The notes beneath the pieces are model-generated. The model made no database searches, was not told the DNA's origin, and worked only from the letters and a program-made list of their open reading frames with translations. A program made the translations under genes and the position numbers. From Actinomycetes bacterium (lineage in GTDB: Bacteria; Actinomycetota; Acidimicrobiia; Acidimicrobiales; RAAP-2), in NCBI GenBank assembly GCA_021805305.1, contig JAJZFO010000187.1, positions 1 to 8,150 of the forward strand: a stretch of DNA of 8,150 bases. The letters run 5' to 3'. Positions 1 to 5,223 of this stretch are shown one piece after another (within the stretch, counting starts at the first letter, position 1; each line of letters begins with the position of its first letter).

Positions 1-40
1 ACGCCTGCGCACGCGCTCTGGCGACTCGACGACCTCGGCG

Positions 41-817
41 TTAGACGTCCCACCAGATCGTGGCCAGCTCCCTCGTCGAGGGTGTCGGGTTCGCGCGAAG
101 GTAGTCGCGCACCTCGCTCTCGCGCTCGGCCCCCAGACACAGCCTGATCCTGGTGAAGTGCGCGGCCTGGTCGAGGTCCTGCTCCGCGCGTAGCGACCCA
201 CTCCATCGTTGGATCGACGCGTCGATCCCCATCTCCGTGAGGACGGCCAGTAGGTCGTCCGGCGTGGGGTCCTCGGGGCGCTCGATCCGCCAGAAGTGCC
301 GCCACGCACCCGAGAGGGTGGAGAGCGGGTGACGCTCGGGCATCTCGAGGACCACGCGACGCGACGCGTGGTCGCTGAGCGCTCTGAGGAACGGGACGAT
401 GTCGCCGACGTTGTAGACGACGTGGTGCGCGGTGACCACCTGGGCCCGAGGCACTTCATTCGCGATCGCTGGCCAGTAACCTTCGAAGGTCTGCGCTGCG
501 ACGCCGCGACGCGACGCGTTCGCCGCGAACATCTCGAGCATCTCGCCCTGGTGGTCGACACCGATGACGCGCGTCGCCGGTGGCGTGAGCGCGAAGGCCG
601 CGATGCCGCCGCCGCATCCGACGTCCAGCACGCTCGCACCGTCGTCGAGGGCCTCACGAGCTCGTTCGTGCGAGGGGTTGGTGTCGATCACCTCGGGGAC
701 CTCGAAGAGTACTGGCGGATGTATCCAGGGGCTCTGCGGTGCCGCCGAGGTGATCGACTCCGGGAGGGACCACGCGGCGAGATCGTGTTGCCACCTCCGC
801 GCCGCGTCGCCCCTCAT
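41..817 (-). CDS. Class I SAM-dependent methyltransferase
   Basis: A predicted 258-residue cytosolic methyltransferase that should transfer a methyl group from S-adenosylmethionine; the substrate is unknown. Motif I, VLDVGCGGG, lies at residues 63-71 and the acidic residue of motif II is D88 in VIGVDHQ. The later stretch HHVVYNV (131-137), then VVLEMPERHP (155-164) and WRHFW (172-176), matches my recollection of a common actinobacterial methyltransferase group. I chose the ATG at 815-817 rather than the frame's upstream start at 925. The 36 extra residues are low-complexity and antisense-like, and this ATG overlaps the stop of the preceding zinc-ribbon gene as ATGA (814-817). No Shine-Dalgarno sequence precedes the ATG, so translation probably depends on coupling to the upstream gene. 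The SAM fold is sure; the target is not. Confidence 0.9.
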   Translation of the reverse strand: MRGDAARRWQHDLAAWSLPESITSAAPQSPWIHPPVLFEVPEVIDTNPSHERAREALDDGASVLDVGCGGGIAAFALTPPATRVIGVDHQGEMLEMFAANASRRGVAAQTFEGYWPAIANEVPRAQVVTAHHVVYNVGDIVPFLRALSDHASRRVVLEMPERHPLSTLSGAWRHFWRIERPEDPTPDDLLAVLTEMGIDASIQRWSGSLRAEQDLDQAAHFTRIRLCLGAERESEVRDYLRANPTPSTRELATIWWDV

Positions 818-975
818 CGTCCGAGGAGGCGCGACAGCAGTCCGCCGCTGGCCGGCTCGTTGGCGCAACTGCAGCGATCCGCCTTGGCCACGCCCTTGAG
901 GGCTTGCTCGACGTGATTGCCGCAACCCGCCCAGGTGGCCTTACCGCAACGACGACAGGTGGTCCGATGACACAT
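814..975 (-). CDS. Small Cys-rich zinc-ribbon-like protein
   Basis: A 53-residue protein with likely metal ligands C2, C7, C10, C18, H21, C35 and C37, including CRRCGKATWAGCGNH at residues 7-21. I recognise this CxxCGK-TW-GCG-H pattern from small uncharacterised proteins widespread in bacteria; no function is established that I know of. Zinc binding is inferred from the Cys/His spacing. The ATG at 973-975 is preferred over the in-frame TTG at 994-996 because the Cys motif begins directly after it; a weak purine-rich stretch (GGAAAGAAAG) precedes it. The C-terminal part (GGLLSRLLGR) is short and basic. The stop overlaps the methyltransferase start as ATGA, so the two form one transcriptional unit. 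It could be a metal-binding chaperone, or a partner or substrate-recognition subunit for the methyltransferase. Confidence 0.82.
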   Translation of the reverse strand: MCHRTTCRRCGKATWAGCGNHVEQALKGVAKADRCSCANEPASGGLLSRLLGR

Positions 976-1064
976 GATTTCCAACTTTCTTTCCAATGGT
1001 GGGATTCACAACGGGGCCGAGGAGCTCGCGTGCACCTTCCCGCACTGCGTTCCCCAACTCCTCC

Positions 1065-1093
1065 ATCTAATCATATACCCCATAGGGTATCAA
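1065..1093 (-). promoter_or_regulatory. Putative sigma70-type promoter of the zinc-ribbon/methyltransferase operon
   Basis: On the minus strand a -35 TTGATA (1093-1088) is followed by a 17-nt spacer and TTAGAT (1070-1065). An overlapping, better -10 match, TATGAT (1075-1070), lies only 12 nt from the -35. Which -10 is used is uncertain. Either would start transcription near 1058-1063 and leave a leader of about 80-90 nt before the ATG at 975. There is no gene to the right on the plus strand that this site could serve. Confidence 0.5.
1075..1090. promoter_or_regulatory. Dyad ATACCC-N4-GGGTAT, CsoR/CstR-like operator candidate
   Basis: A perfect 6-bp inverted repeat, ATACCC / GGGTAT, flanks CATA. 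It is an AT/G-run motif standing out from GC-rich surroundings. Known operators of the CsoR, CstR and RcnR/FrmR family (copper, persulfide, nickel/cobalt, formaldehyde sensing) have this general form, with AT-flanked C and G runs. The dyad covers the spacer and the edge of the -35 of the promoter reading into the zinc-ribbon gene, a position suited to repression. No regulator gene is in the window, so the identity of the repressor is inferred. Confidence 0.45.
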
Positions 1094-1123
1094 CCATCCC
1101 CCCGTCGCGCCGGTCGTGGACCC

Positions 1124-1142
1124 CCGCGAGAACCCCTCGCGG
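1124..1142 (-). terminator. GC hairpin after the DUF3054 gene, possible terminator
   Basis: Perfect 7-bp arms CCGCGAG and CTCGCGG enclose a 5-nt loop. The hairpin begins 15 nt beyond the stop of the DUF3054 gene, read on the minus strand. No T-tract follows, which is common for actinobacterial terminators but lowers certainty. It would separate the DUF3054 transcript from the operator-controlled operon downstream. Confidence 0.4.
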
Positions 1143-1157
1143 CCAGGCATCGCGCCG

Positions 1158-1508
1158 TCAGCGACGTCGCAGCACCAGGCGCGCCACCATTCGCCAACCT
1201 ACGAGGAAGAGGGTCAAGAAACTCAGCGCCACGAGGATGAAGGCGACCGCGGTCCCCTGTCCGGAGACGACGCGCAGCACCATGCCCAGCGCCACCGTCA
1301 CCAGGACGATGACGACGCCGTCCATGGGCGCCTCCCCCGAGTGGCGACGTTGGCGCGTGACCAGCCAACCGACGGCGAGCGCCGTGACGAAGGGCCAGAG
1401 GGTCGACGTCATCCCCGCCAGGGAGATGCCGTGCTCGTGGGCGGAGCGGCCGATCGCCACGAAGAGGACGATGAAGAGGGTGTCGAGGGCGAGGGCGTGG
1501 AACTTCAC
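1158..1508 (-). CDS. DUF3054 family four-helix membrane protein
   Basis: A 116-residue integral membrane protein of unknown function. Hydrophobic segments lie at about residues 7-20, 36-51, 65-81 and 88-110. Features that fit the DUF3054 family are DTLFIVLFVAIGRSAHEHG (9-27), the WPF of helix 2 (38-40), and GMVLRVVSGQGTA (75-87). The C-terminus ends in a basic cluster, RRR. The family is mainly found in actinobacteria and some archaea. I chose the GTG at 1506-1508 because homology begins there and a TACAAT box lies 10 nt upstream. An in-frame ATG at 1566-1568 would add 20 residues that look non-coding and would run through the putative promoter. No Shine-Dalgarno precedes the GTG, in keeping with a leaderless or very short leader mRNA. 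It is divergent to the hydrolase gene. Confidence 0.78.
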   Translation of the reverse strand: MKFHALALDTLFIVLFVAIGRSAHEHGISLAGMTSTLWPFVTALAVGWLVTRQRRHSGEAPMDGVVIVLVTVALGMVLRVVSGQGTAVAFILVALSFLTLFLVGWRMVARLVLRRR

Positions 1509-1518
1509 AGGTGCAGCG

Positions 1519-1524
1519 ATTGTA
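1519..1524 (-). promoter_or_regulatory. -10 box TACAAT of the DUF3054 gene
   Basis: TACAAT on the minus strand is one mismatch from consensus and ends 10 nt before the GTG start. Transcription starting 6-7 nt downstream would leave only about 3-4 nt of leader. No convincing -35 is seen at 16-18 nt spacing. Confidence 0.4.
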
Positions 1525-1559
1525 GGTCGTGGGGACCATGACGCGGGACCACGGACGTG

Positions 1560-1573
1560 GCGCGACATCGCGC
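1560..1573. promoter_or_regulatory. Dyad 1 of the divergent region (GCGCGA-CA-TCGCGC)
   Basis: A perfect 6-bp inverted repeat with a 2-nt CA centre; the central octamer is CGACATCG. The same octamer is at the centre of dyad 2, with centres exactly 63 bp apart. It lies upstream of the DUF3054 -10 box. The function as a protein-binding site is inferred from symmetry and repetition only. Confidence 0.35.
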
Positions 1574-1577
1574 GCAG

Positions 1578-1603
1578 AACGGCCACGGTGTCGAGTGGCC
1601 GTT
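1578..1603. repeat. Inverted repeat AACGGCCAC / GTGGCCGTT
   Basis: Perfect 9-bp arms (1578-1586 and 1595-1603) enclose an 8-nt loop, lying between dyads 1 and 2. Both flanking genes point away from this spot, so a terminator is unlikely. It could be a further operator or an RNA structure of an early-starting transcript. Confidence 0.4.
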
Positions 1604-1618
1604 TGGAGCTGCACAGGT

Positions 1619-1640
1619 GGGGCGACGACATCGTCGCCCC
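1619..1640. promoter_or_regulatory. Dyad 2 of the divergent region (GGGGCGACGA-CA-TCGTCGCCCC)
   Basis: A perfect 10-bp inverted repeat with a 2-nt CA centre. The central loop is too tight for a stable hairpin without fraying, so a dimeric protein site is more natural than an RNA stem. It shares the CGACATCG core with dyad 1 and ends 10 bp before a possible plus-strand -10 box at 1651-1656, where it would cover the -35 region of the hydrolase promoter. Confidence 0.42.
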
Positions 1641-1650
1641 TGATTGGCAA

Positions 1651-1656
1651 TACACT
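1651..1656 (+). promoter_or_regulatory. Possible -10 box TACACT of the hydrolase operon
   Basis: TACACT matches the TAnnnT pattern in a short AT-richer island (ATTGGCAATACACT) of an otherwise GC-rich region. No -35 consensus is present at 17 nt; that region is occupied by dyad 2. Use of this box would give a leader of roughly 110 nt. Weak evidence. Confidence 0.25.
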
Positions 1657-1760
1657 GCCTGCGGCGGATCGAGTCGTCGGAGGACGAAGCGACGCCGCCA
1701 CGGAGCGAACGTTCCGGCTGTACCCCACGCGTCGTCGATGCCCGTCGGCGTGATGCCAAC

Positions 1761-1769
1761 GAGGAGGAG
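1761..1769 (+). promoter_or_regulatory. Strong ribosome binding site of the hydrolase gene
   Basis: GAGGAGGAG ends 2 nt before the ATG at 1772, with the AGGAGG core 4 nt away. It fixes the hydrolase start and contrasts with the SD-less starts of several neighbours. Confidence 0.75.
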
Positions 1770-1771
1770 AC

Positions 1772-2512
1772 ATGACCCACGACCTGCGCGCCGAGACGAT
1801 CACCATCTCCGGACACGGCGGCGACGAGATCGAGGCCTACCTCGGCCTGCCCACCGACGTGGACACGTGCGGCTCGATCGTCGTGATCCACCACATGCCC
1901 GGTTACGACGAGGCGACCAAGGAGATCGTGCGCAAGTTCGCCGCGAACGGTTACGCCGCCCTGATGCCCAACCTCTATCACCGCGAGGCCCCGGGCGCCG
2001 CTCCCGACGACGCCGCCGCCACGGCCCGCGCGTCGGGTGGGGTCCCCGACGAACGCTTGGTGGGTGACGTCGCGGGGGCCATGGCCCACTTGCGTTCGCT
2101 CGCCACGTCGAACTCGAAGGTCGCCTCCATCGGTTATTGCTCGGGTGGACGTCAGTCGCTCCTCGCCGGATGTCGACTCCCCCTCGACGCGGTGATCGAC
2201 TGCTACGGGGCCTTCACGGTCGTCGACTCCCCCGCCGAGTCCCCCCTGCGGGCGACGGCGATCGTGGCCGAGGTGGGGAACCTGCGGGGTCCGGTACTCG
2301 GACTCTTCGGTGCCGACGACCAGTACCCGTCACCGGAGCAGAATCAGGTGCTCGCCGACGCCCTCACCGCGGCCGGCAAGGACTACCACTTCCGCACCTT
2401 CGACGGTGCGGCCCACGCCTTCTTCAACGTCGACCGCCCGAGTTTCCGTCCCGAGGCGGCGCTGGAGGGGTGGCGCGAGGTGTTCAGCTTCCTCGAGAGG
2501 ACGGTCGCCTGA
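1772..2512 (+). CDS. Dienelactone hydrolase family alpha/beta hydrolase
   Basis: A 246-residue cytosolic hydrolase of the dienelactone hydrolase type, whose founding member opens dienelactones in chlorocatechol degradation. The triad is visible: the nucleophile C123 in GYCSGGR (121-127), the acid D183 in FGADDQYP (179-186), and H215 in DGAAHAFFN (211-219). The length is normal for the family. In classical Pseudomonas DLH a Glu (E36) before the oxyanion segment controls the Cys. The matching position in VVIHHMPGYD (37-46) is His41, so mechanism or substrate may differ. No other catechol-pathway genes are nearby, so the true substrate is unknown. The start is fixed by a strong ribosome binding site. 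The stop overlaps the next gene's start as TGATG, so this gene and the DUF6295-like gene are probably translated together. Confidence 0.9.
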   Translation: MTHDLRAETITISGHGGDEIEAYLGLPTDVDTCGSIVVIHHMPGYDEATKEIVRKFAANGYAALMPNLYHREAPGAAPDDAAATARASGGVPDERLVGDVAGAMAHLRSLATSNSKVASIGYCSGGRQSLLAGCRLPLDAVIDCYGAFTVVDSPAESPLRATAIVAEVGNLRGPVLGLFGADDQYPSPEQNQVLADALTAAGKDYHFRTFDGAAHAFFNVDRPSFRPEAALEGWREVFSFLERTVA

Positions 2513-2787
2513 TGTGCACGTACCAGACGGCGAACATCGAACTTCGCGCCAGCGGCAAGACTCTCGAGGGCTGGGTGGGCATGACGAGTGCGAGCGTGTA
2601 CTTCGACCACCCCGTACACTTCCCCGCCGGACACGCCCTCATGATCGACGTGCGCAATCAGGAGCGGGGCCCGAGCGCGCGGGTGGCCCTCGAACTCGAC
2701 CCCGCCTCGGCAAGAGCCCTGGCCGAGACGATCCTGCTCACCCTGGACCAGGTGCCCGACGTCCTCCTCGCCGAGTCGGGCCACTGA
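2512..2787 (+). CDS. DUF6295-like small protein
   Basis: A 91-residue soluble protein without signal peptide or membrane segment. It begins MCTYQTANIELRASGKTLEG and contains SASVYFDHPVH (26-36), RGPSARVALEL (52-62) and a C-terminal helix-like stretch rich in Ala and Leu (65-86). I recognise this MCTY...VYFDHPVH...GPSARVA pattern as the small family I know as DUF6295, of unknown function; the number is from memory. His33 and His36 plus Asp32 could bind metal, but nothing shows this directly. Its ATG shares the A of the hydrolase stop (TGATG at 2510-2514), so it is very likely made together with the hydrolase and may work with it. Its stop lies 27 bp from the stop of the convergent DUF3040 gene, with no evident terminator between them. 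Confidence 0.85.
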   Translation: MCTYQTANIELRASGKTLEGWVGMTSASVYFDHPVHFPAGHALMIDVRNQERGPSARVALELDPASARALAETILLTLDQVPDVLLAESGH

Positions 2788-2814
2788 CCGACGCCCGCCC
2801 CACGGCGATGGTGG

Positions 2815-3114
2815 TCATCCCTCGTCGGTCGGTCCCTCCAGGGGGTGCAGATCGGAGTGGCGATCCGCGGTGACGAAGTGGAGTGCCGCACCGGTCATCA
2901 TCGCCGCGCCGAGGATCCCTACGAGGACCGAGCGCGTGTAGGACGCCACCATGACCACCGTGCCCACCACGAACCCCGCCGCGCCCACGAGTCGGCGCCG
3001 GCGGCGTCGCGAGGAGAAACGGACGTGGCCCACGCGGCTGACGAAGTGGGCGTCGTTCTGCAGAGACTCCTCCAGGCTGGTGAGGACCCTCCTCTCATGT
3101 TCCGACAACGGCAT
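2815..3114 (-). CDS. DUF3040 domain membrane protein
   Basis: A 99-residue protein whose N-terminus, MPLSEHERRVLTSLEESL, is the signature of the actinobacterial DUF3040 family. After this cytosolic helix comes a basic cluster (RRRRRR at 36-41) and two hydrophobic segments at about 42-58 and 62-80, so it should be a small membrane protein with a positively charged N-terminal side. The C-terminal tail is acidic (PLEGPTDEG). Its function is unknown. The start at 3112-3114 is set by the family N-terminus and by a purine-rich ribosome binding site just upstream; the frame stays open for another 99 codons, but those look non-coding. It appears to be a single-gene unit. Confidence 0.88.
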   Translation of the reverse strand: MPLSEHERRVLTSLEESLQNDAHFVSRVGHVRFSSRRRRRRLVGAAGFVVGTVVMVASYTRSVLVGILGAAMMTGAALHFVTADRHSDLHPLEGPTDEG

Positions 3115-3116
3115 GG

Positions 3117-3124
3117 CCTCCCCC
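3117..3124 (-). promoter_or_regulatory. Ribosome binding site of the DUF3040 gene
   Basis: GGGGGAGG on the minus strand ends 2 nt before the ATG at 3112-3114. Its presence supports this start over upstream in-frame starts. Confidence 0.6.
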
Positions 3125-3344
3125 TTCACTCGTCCTTCGCCGCGGGAGTCGCTTCGGTGTTCGAAATCCCCATGCGGGTCCCGCCTCGCCCTCTCTTCAC
3201 GTCGCCGCCACCGGTGCGTCGGGGACGCCGTCGCGTTCAGTGGGCCTGACACCCACCCAGTGGTCATGGGGCCGCTGAGACCGGGCCACCGGCGACGGTC
3301 ATCGACTGATACTCGGTGACGATGACGTCCTTGACTACGCACCA

Positions 3345-3350
3345 ATTTTA
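3345..3350 (-). promoter_or_regulatory. Possible -10 box TAAAAT upstream of the DUF3040 gene
   Basis: CGATAAAAT on the minus strand is one of the most AT-rich points of the interval; TAAAAT is one mismatch from consensus. No -35 is evident. Transcription from here would give a leader of about 225 nt before the DUF3040 start. Weak support. Confidence 0.25.
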
Positions 3351-3363
3351 TCGAACGCCAGGC

Positions 3364-3373
3364 GGGCGCGCCC
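3364..3373. repeat. Self-complementary decamer GGGCGCGCCC
   Basis: A perfect 10-bp palindrome 13 bp upstream of the possible -10 at 3345-3350, near its -35 position, next to the AT-rich TTAAAGAATCTT. It could be a regulator site or chance in GC-rich DNA. Confidence 0.25.
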
Positions 3374-3420
3374 TTAAAGAATCTTGCGAATGCGCTGGAG
3401 GTCCTGGTCACGAGGACGCT

Positions 3421-3476
3421 GCCTCACGGCCGCGGGCGACACTGCGTCGACCTCGCGTCGCGACACCCGCGGAGGC
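3421..3476. repeat. Compound inverted repeat in the gene-free interval
   Basis: Outer arms GCCTC (3421-3425) and GAGGC (3472-3476) and inner arms CGCGGG (3431-3436) and CCCGCG (3466-3471) pair perfectly, with a 5-nt bulge on one side. Short further pairings are possible inside the 29-nt loop. It might be a structured RNA, or a terminator for minus-strand transcription from the PQQ-like gene, whose stop is about 95 bp away. No T-tract is seen. Confidence 0.25.
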
Positions 3477-3568
3477 TCTCTCCCTATGGTCGGCGAGCCC
3501 CGCGCGCCCGAGACCCCAGAGGGTGGCAACGCACATTCACGTCTCCCCCCGCGTGCTCTCGGCGTCGC

Positions 3569-4996
3569 TCAGTGAGCGTTGAAGGCGACGACTTGGCGAG
3601 ACGTGGGCGCCAGCAGCAGGCCCGCACCCACGCTGGGCGTCGAGAAGTGGTTCGAGAGAGGACCCAGGTTCGCGCGCTGGGCGACCTCGCCCGAGGCGAC
3701 GTCGATGCCGTAGAGCACACCGTCGGCGCCGATGCTCCACACCCGTCGCCCCACCACGATCGGCGGCCCACCGCCTGAAGTGGCGCGCCAGAGCACGTCG
3801 AGGTGACCGCTGCGACCCACCCGTACGGCGAGCGGACCAGCGGCGCACGGCAAGTAGACCACGTCACCTTGAAACGCAGCGCCACCGTCGATGACGTCGC
3901 CACAGCCGGAATCGATCTGGGTGAGTTGACCTCCCACGCCGCCGAGGTGCGAGGCCCGCAGCGAGTAGATCCGGCCCGATTTCCCCGTCGCCACGACGAG
4001 GCCGTCGCCCATCACCACCGGCGCCACCGAGAGGTCGGCGTCGCTCGCGTTGTCCTGGACCCACGTCGAGGGAGCGAAGAAGCCCTCGAGCCTCATCGCC
4101 GACGACAGCTCGAGCACCGCGTCGCTGTGGTCGTAGGGCTGGCCCGCACTGGTGACCGAACCATTGCCGGAGGCGACCCAGACGTTACCGCGCGTATCCA
4201 CCACCGCGGCCGCGCCTCCCATCCAGACGGCGCCCTCGCGCTGGCCGCGGGCCCGGTCGACCACGAAGGTCGCCTCCGGACCCGACCCGTCCTCGCGTAG
4301 CGACCCGACCACCCCGTGGTAGTTCGCGCAGTCACCGTAGTTCCCCCCCAAGGTGTAGACGAGGCGACCACGGTCGATCGCCAGGCCGCTTCGATTGAGA
4401 TACGGCCGCTGGTCGGACGTGGGCGTCGTCACGCCACGTCGCATCATGATCCGACCACTCGTCACGCTGATTCCGTAGATGACGTGACGAGCCCGCCCGC
4501 GGTCGACCTCGAAGGCCATCACGAAGATCTCGCGACGGGCCGCGTCGATCACCGGCGTGCCCGTGATGCCGAGCACCGGCGAGATGTCCCCACAGGGCAG
4601 CGACGACGACGCGACGGGACTCGCCAGGTGCCGACGCCACAGGACCGCGCCATCACTGGCCGAGAGTGCGTAGAGGGAGTCGTTCTGCGTGGCGACGAGG
4701 ACCTCGTGGGCGAAGACCAAGGGTTCGCCGTAGAGTTCGCCGTCGAGCACCGGCGACGTCCAGCGTCGCCGCGTGGTGTCCACCTGACTCACCCCTCGGG
4801 CGACTCCGGCACCGCTGGGGGTCGCGTGGTAACCGAGCCAGTCGGCACTGGGCGACGCGGCCGTCAACGACCCGGCGATCGCGATGGTCTGCGCGGGCAC
4901 CACCCAGACCGCCAGAACCGTGGACAGGCCCATCACCCAAGTGCGCGCGAACCCCCGACGTCGTCGCCAGGAGTTGCGCGCCGTCAGTCGCACCAT
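3569..4996 (-). CDS. Secreted PQQ-like beta-propeller repeat protein
   Basis: A 475-residue exported protein. The leader has a basic n-region with RRRRGFAR (11-18), close to a twin-arginine motif (RRxF), a hydrophobic core at about 20-41, and a likely cleavage area near AASPSA (46-51). The mature part holds repeated blade motifs of the PQQ/BamB-like propeller, such as DSLYALSASDGAVLWRR (106-122), GRIYSLRASH (341-350) and GVLYGIDVASGEV (426-438). Family-like landmarks are CGDISPVLGITGTPVID (135-151) and NYGDCANYHG (219-228). Four cysteines (C135, C223, C365, C384) could form disulfides outside the cell. I see no catalytic signature of a quinoprotein dehydrogenase, so a binding or scaffold role is as likely as catalysis. 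It starts at an ATG directly after a -10-like box, with no ribosome binding site, and has no obvious operon partner. Confidence 0.85.
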   Translation of the reverse strand: MVRLTARNSWRRRRGFARTWVMGLSTVLAVWVVPAQTIAIAGSLTAASPSADWLGYHATPSGAGVARGVSQVDTTRRRWTSPVLDGELYGEPLVFAHEVLVATQNDSLYALSASDGAVLWRRHLASPVASSSLPCGDISPVLGITGTPVIDAARREIFVMAFEVDRGRARHVIYGISVTSGRIMMRRGVTTPTSDQRPYLNRSGLAIDRGRLVYTLGGNYGDCANYHGVVGSLREDGSGPEATFVVDRARGQREGAVWMGGAAAVVDTRGNVWVASGNGSVTSAGQPYDHSDAVLELSSAMRLEGFFAPSTWVQDNASDADLSVAPVVMGDGLVVATGKSGRIYSLRASHLGGVGGQLTQIDSGCGDVIDGGAAFQGDVVYLPCAAGPLAVRVGRSGHLDVLWRATSGGGPPIVVGRRVWSIGADGVLYGIDVASGEVAQRANLGPLSNHFSTPSVGAGLLLAPTSRQVVAFNAH

Positions 4997-5002
4997 AGGT
5001 CG

Positions 5003-5008
5003 AGACTA
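5003..5008 (-). promoter_or_regulatory. -10-like box TAGTCT, leaderless start of the PQQ-like gene
   Basis: TAGTCT fits TAnnnT and is followed by exactly 6 nt (CGACCT) and then the ATG at 4994-4996. Transcription would therefore begin at or next to the A of the start codon. The lack of any ribosome binding site agrees with a leaderless mRNA. No clear -35 is present. Confidence 0.4.
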
Positions 5009-5223
5009 TTCGTGGCCGTCACGCGATCTCCCAGGGCGTTCACGCAGGGTCTCTCCTCTTCGTGTCACGCCCGCTGTGGAGAGCCCCTTGGCGACCTCGA
5101 CGCGCCCGACCACCCGAGACGGGTCAACGACGCGACGTGTCATGACCGAGGGACGTTCCTCAGGTTCGACTGCGGGTGACCTCGATCGCGCTCACCCACC
5201 TCGACGCATCGAACACTGGAATC

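Larger units (their letters stand above)
3115..3568. other. 454-bp interval without a credible gene
   Basis: Open frames exist here, for example on the plus strand at 3316-3582, but none has a ribosome binding site or a recognisable domain. Their Arg/Pro/Ser-rich compositions look like non-coding GC-rich translation. The interval holds a possible minus-strand -10 (3345-3350), the self-complementary GGGCGCGCCC (3364-3373), and a compound inverted repeat (3421-3476). I found no tRNA, and no convincing terminator beyond the PQQ-like gene. Confidence 0.6.

Noticed and set aside
941..1045. Possible 34-residue leader peptide on the minus strand starting at a GTG (1043-1045), ending inside the zinc-ribbon gene
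   Set aside because: The GGAGGAG upstream (1058-1064) would lie at or before the predicted transcript start and is 12 nt from the GTG; the peptide has no regulatory feature. It cannot be excluded.
1703..1716. GAAC/GTTC palindrome that resembles half of an actinobacterial LexA box
   Set aside because: The two halves abut with no 4-nt spacer, so it does not fit the SOS box, and the neighbouring genes are not DNA-damage genes.
904..2067. Plus-strand open frame (387 codons) crossing the zinc-ribbon start, DUF3054 gene and hydrolase start
   Set aside because: It overlaps three supported genes in other frames, and its Arg/Thr/Pro-rich product has no domain.
2788..2814. Bidirectional terminator between the convergent DUF6295-like and DUF3040 genes
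   Set aside because: Only a trivial GATG/CATC pairing reaching into the DUF3040 end is seen; no stable stem fits in the 27 bp.
3163..3175. GTTCGAAATCC resembling the T-arm of a tRNA
   Set aside because: The flanking bases do not form a T-stem, and no acceptor, D-arm or anticodon stem could be built around it on either strand.
3316..3582. Plus-strand open frame of 88 codons in the gene-free interval
   Set aside because: No ribosome binding site, no domain, and a composition rich in Arg, Pro and Ser; it also runs into the 3' end of the PQQ-like gene.
4316..5179. Plus-strand open frame (287 codons) over the PQQ-like gene
   Set aside because: Overlaps a well-supported propeller gene and has no recognisable feature.
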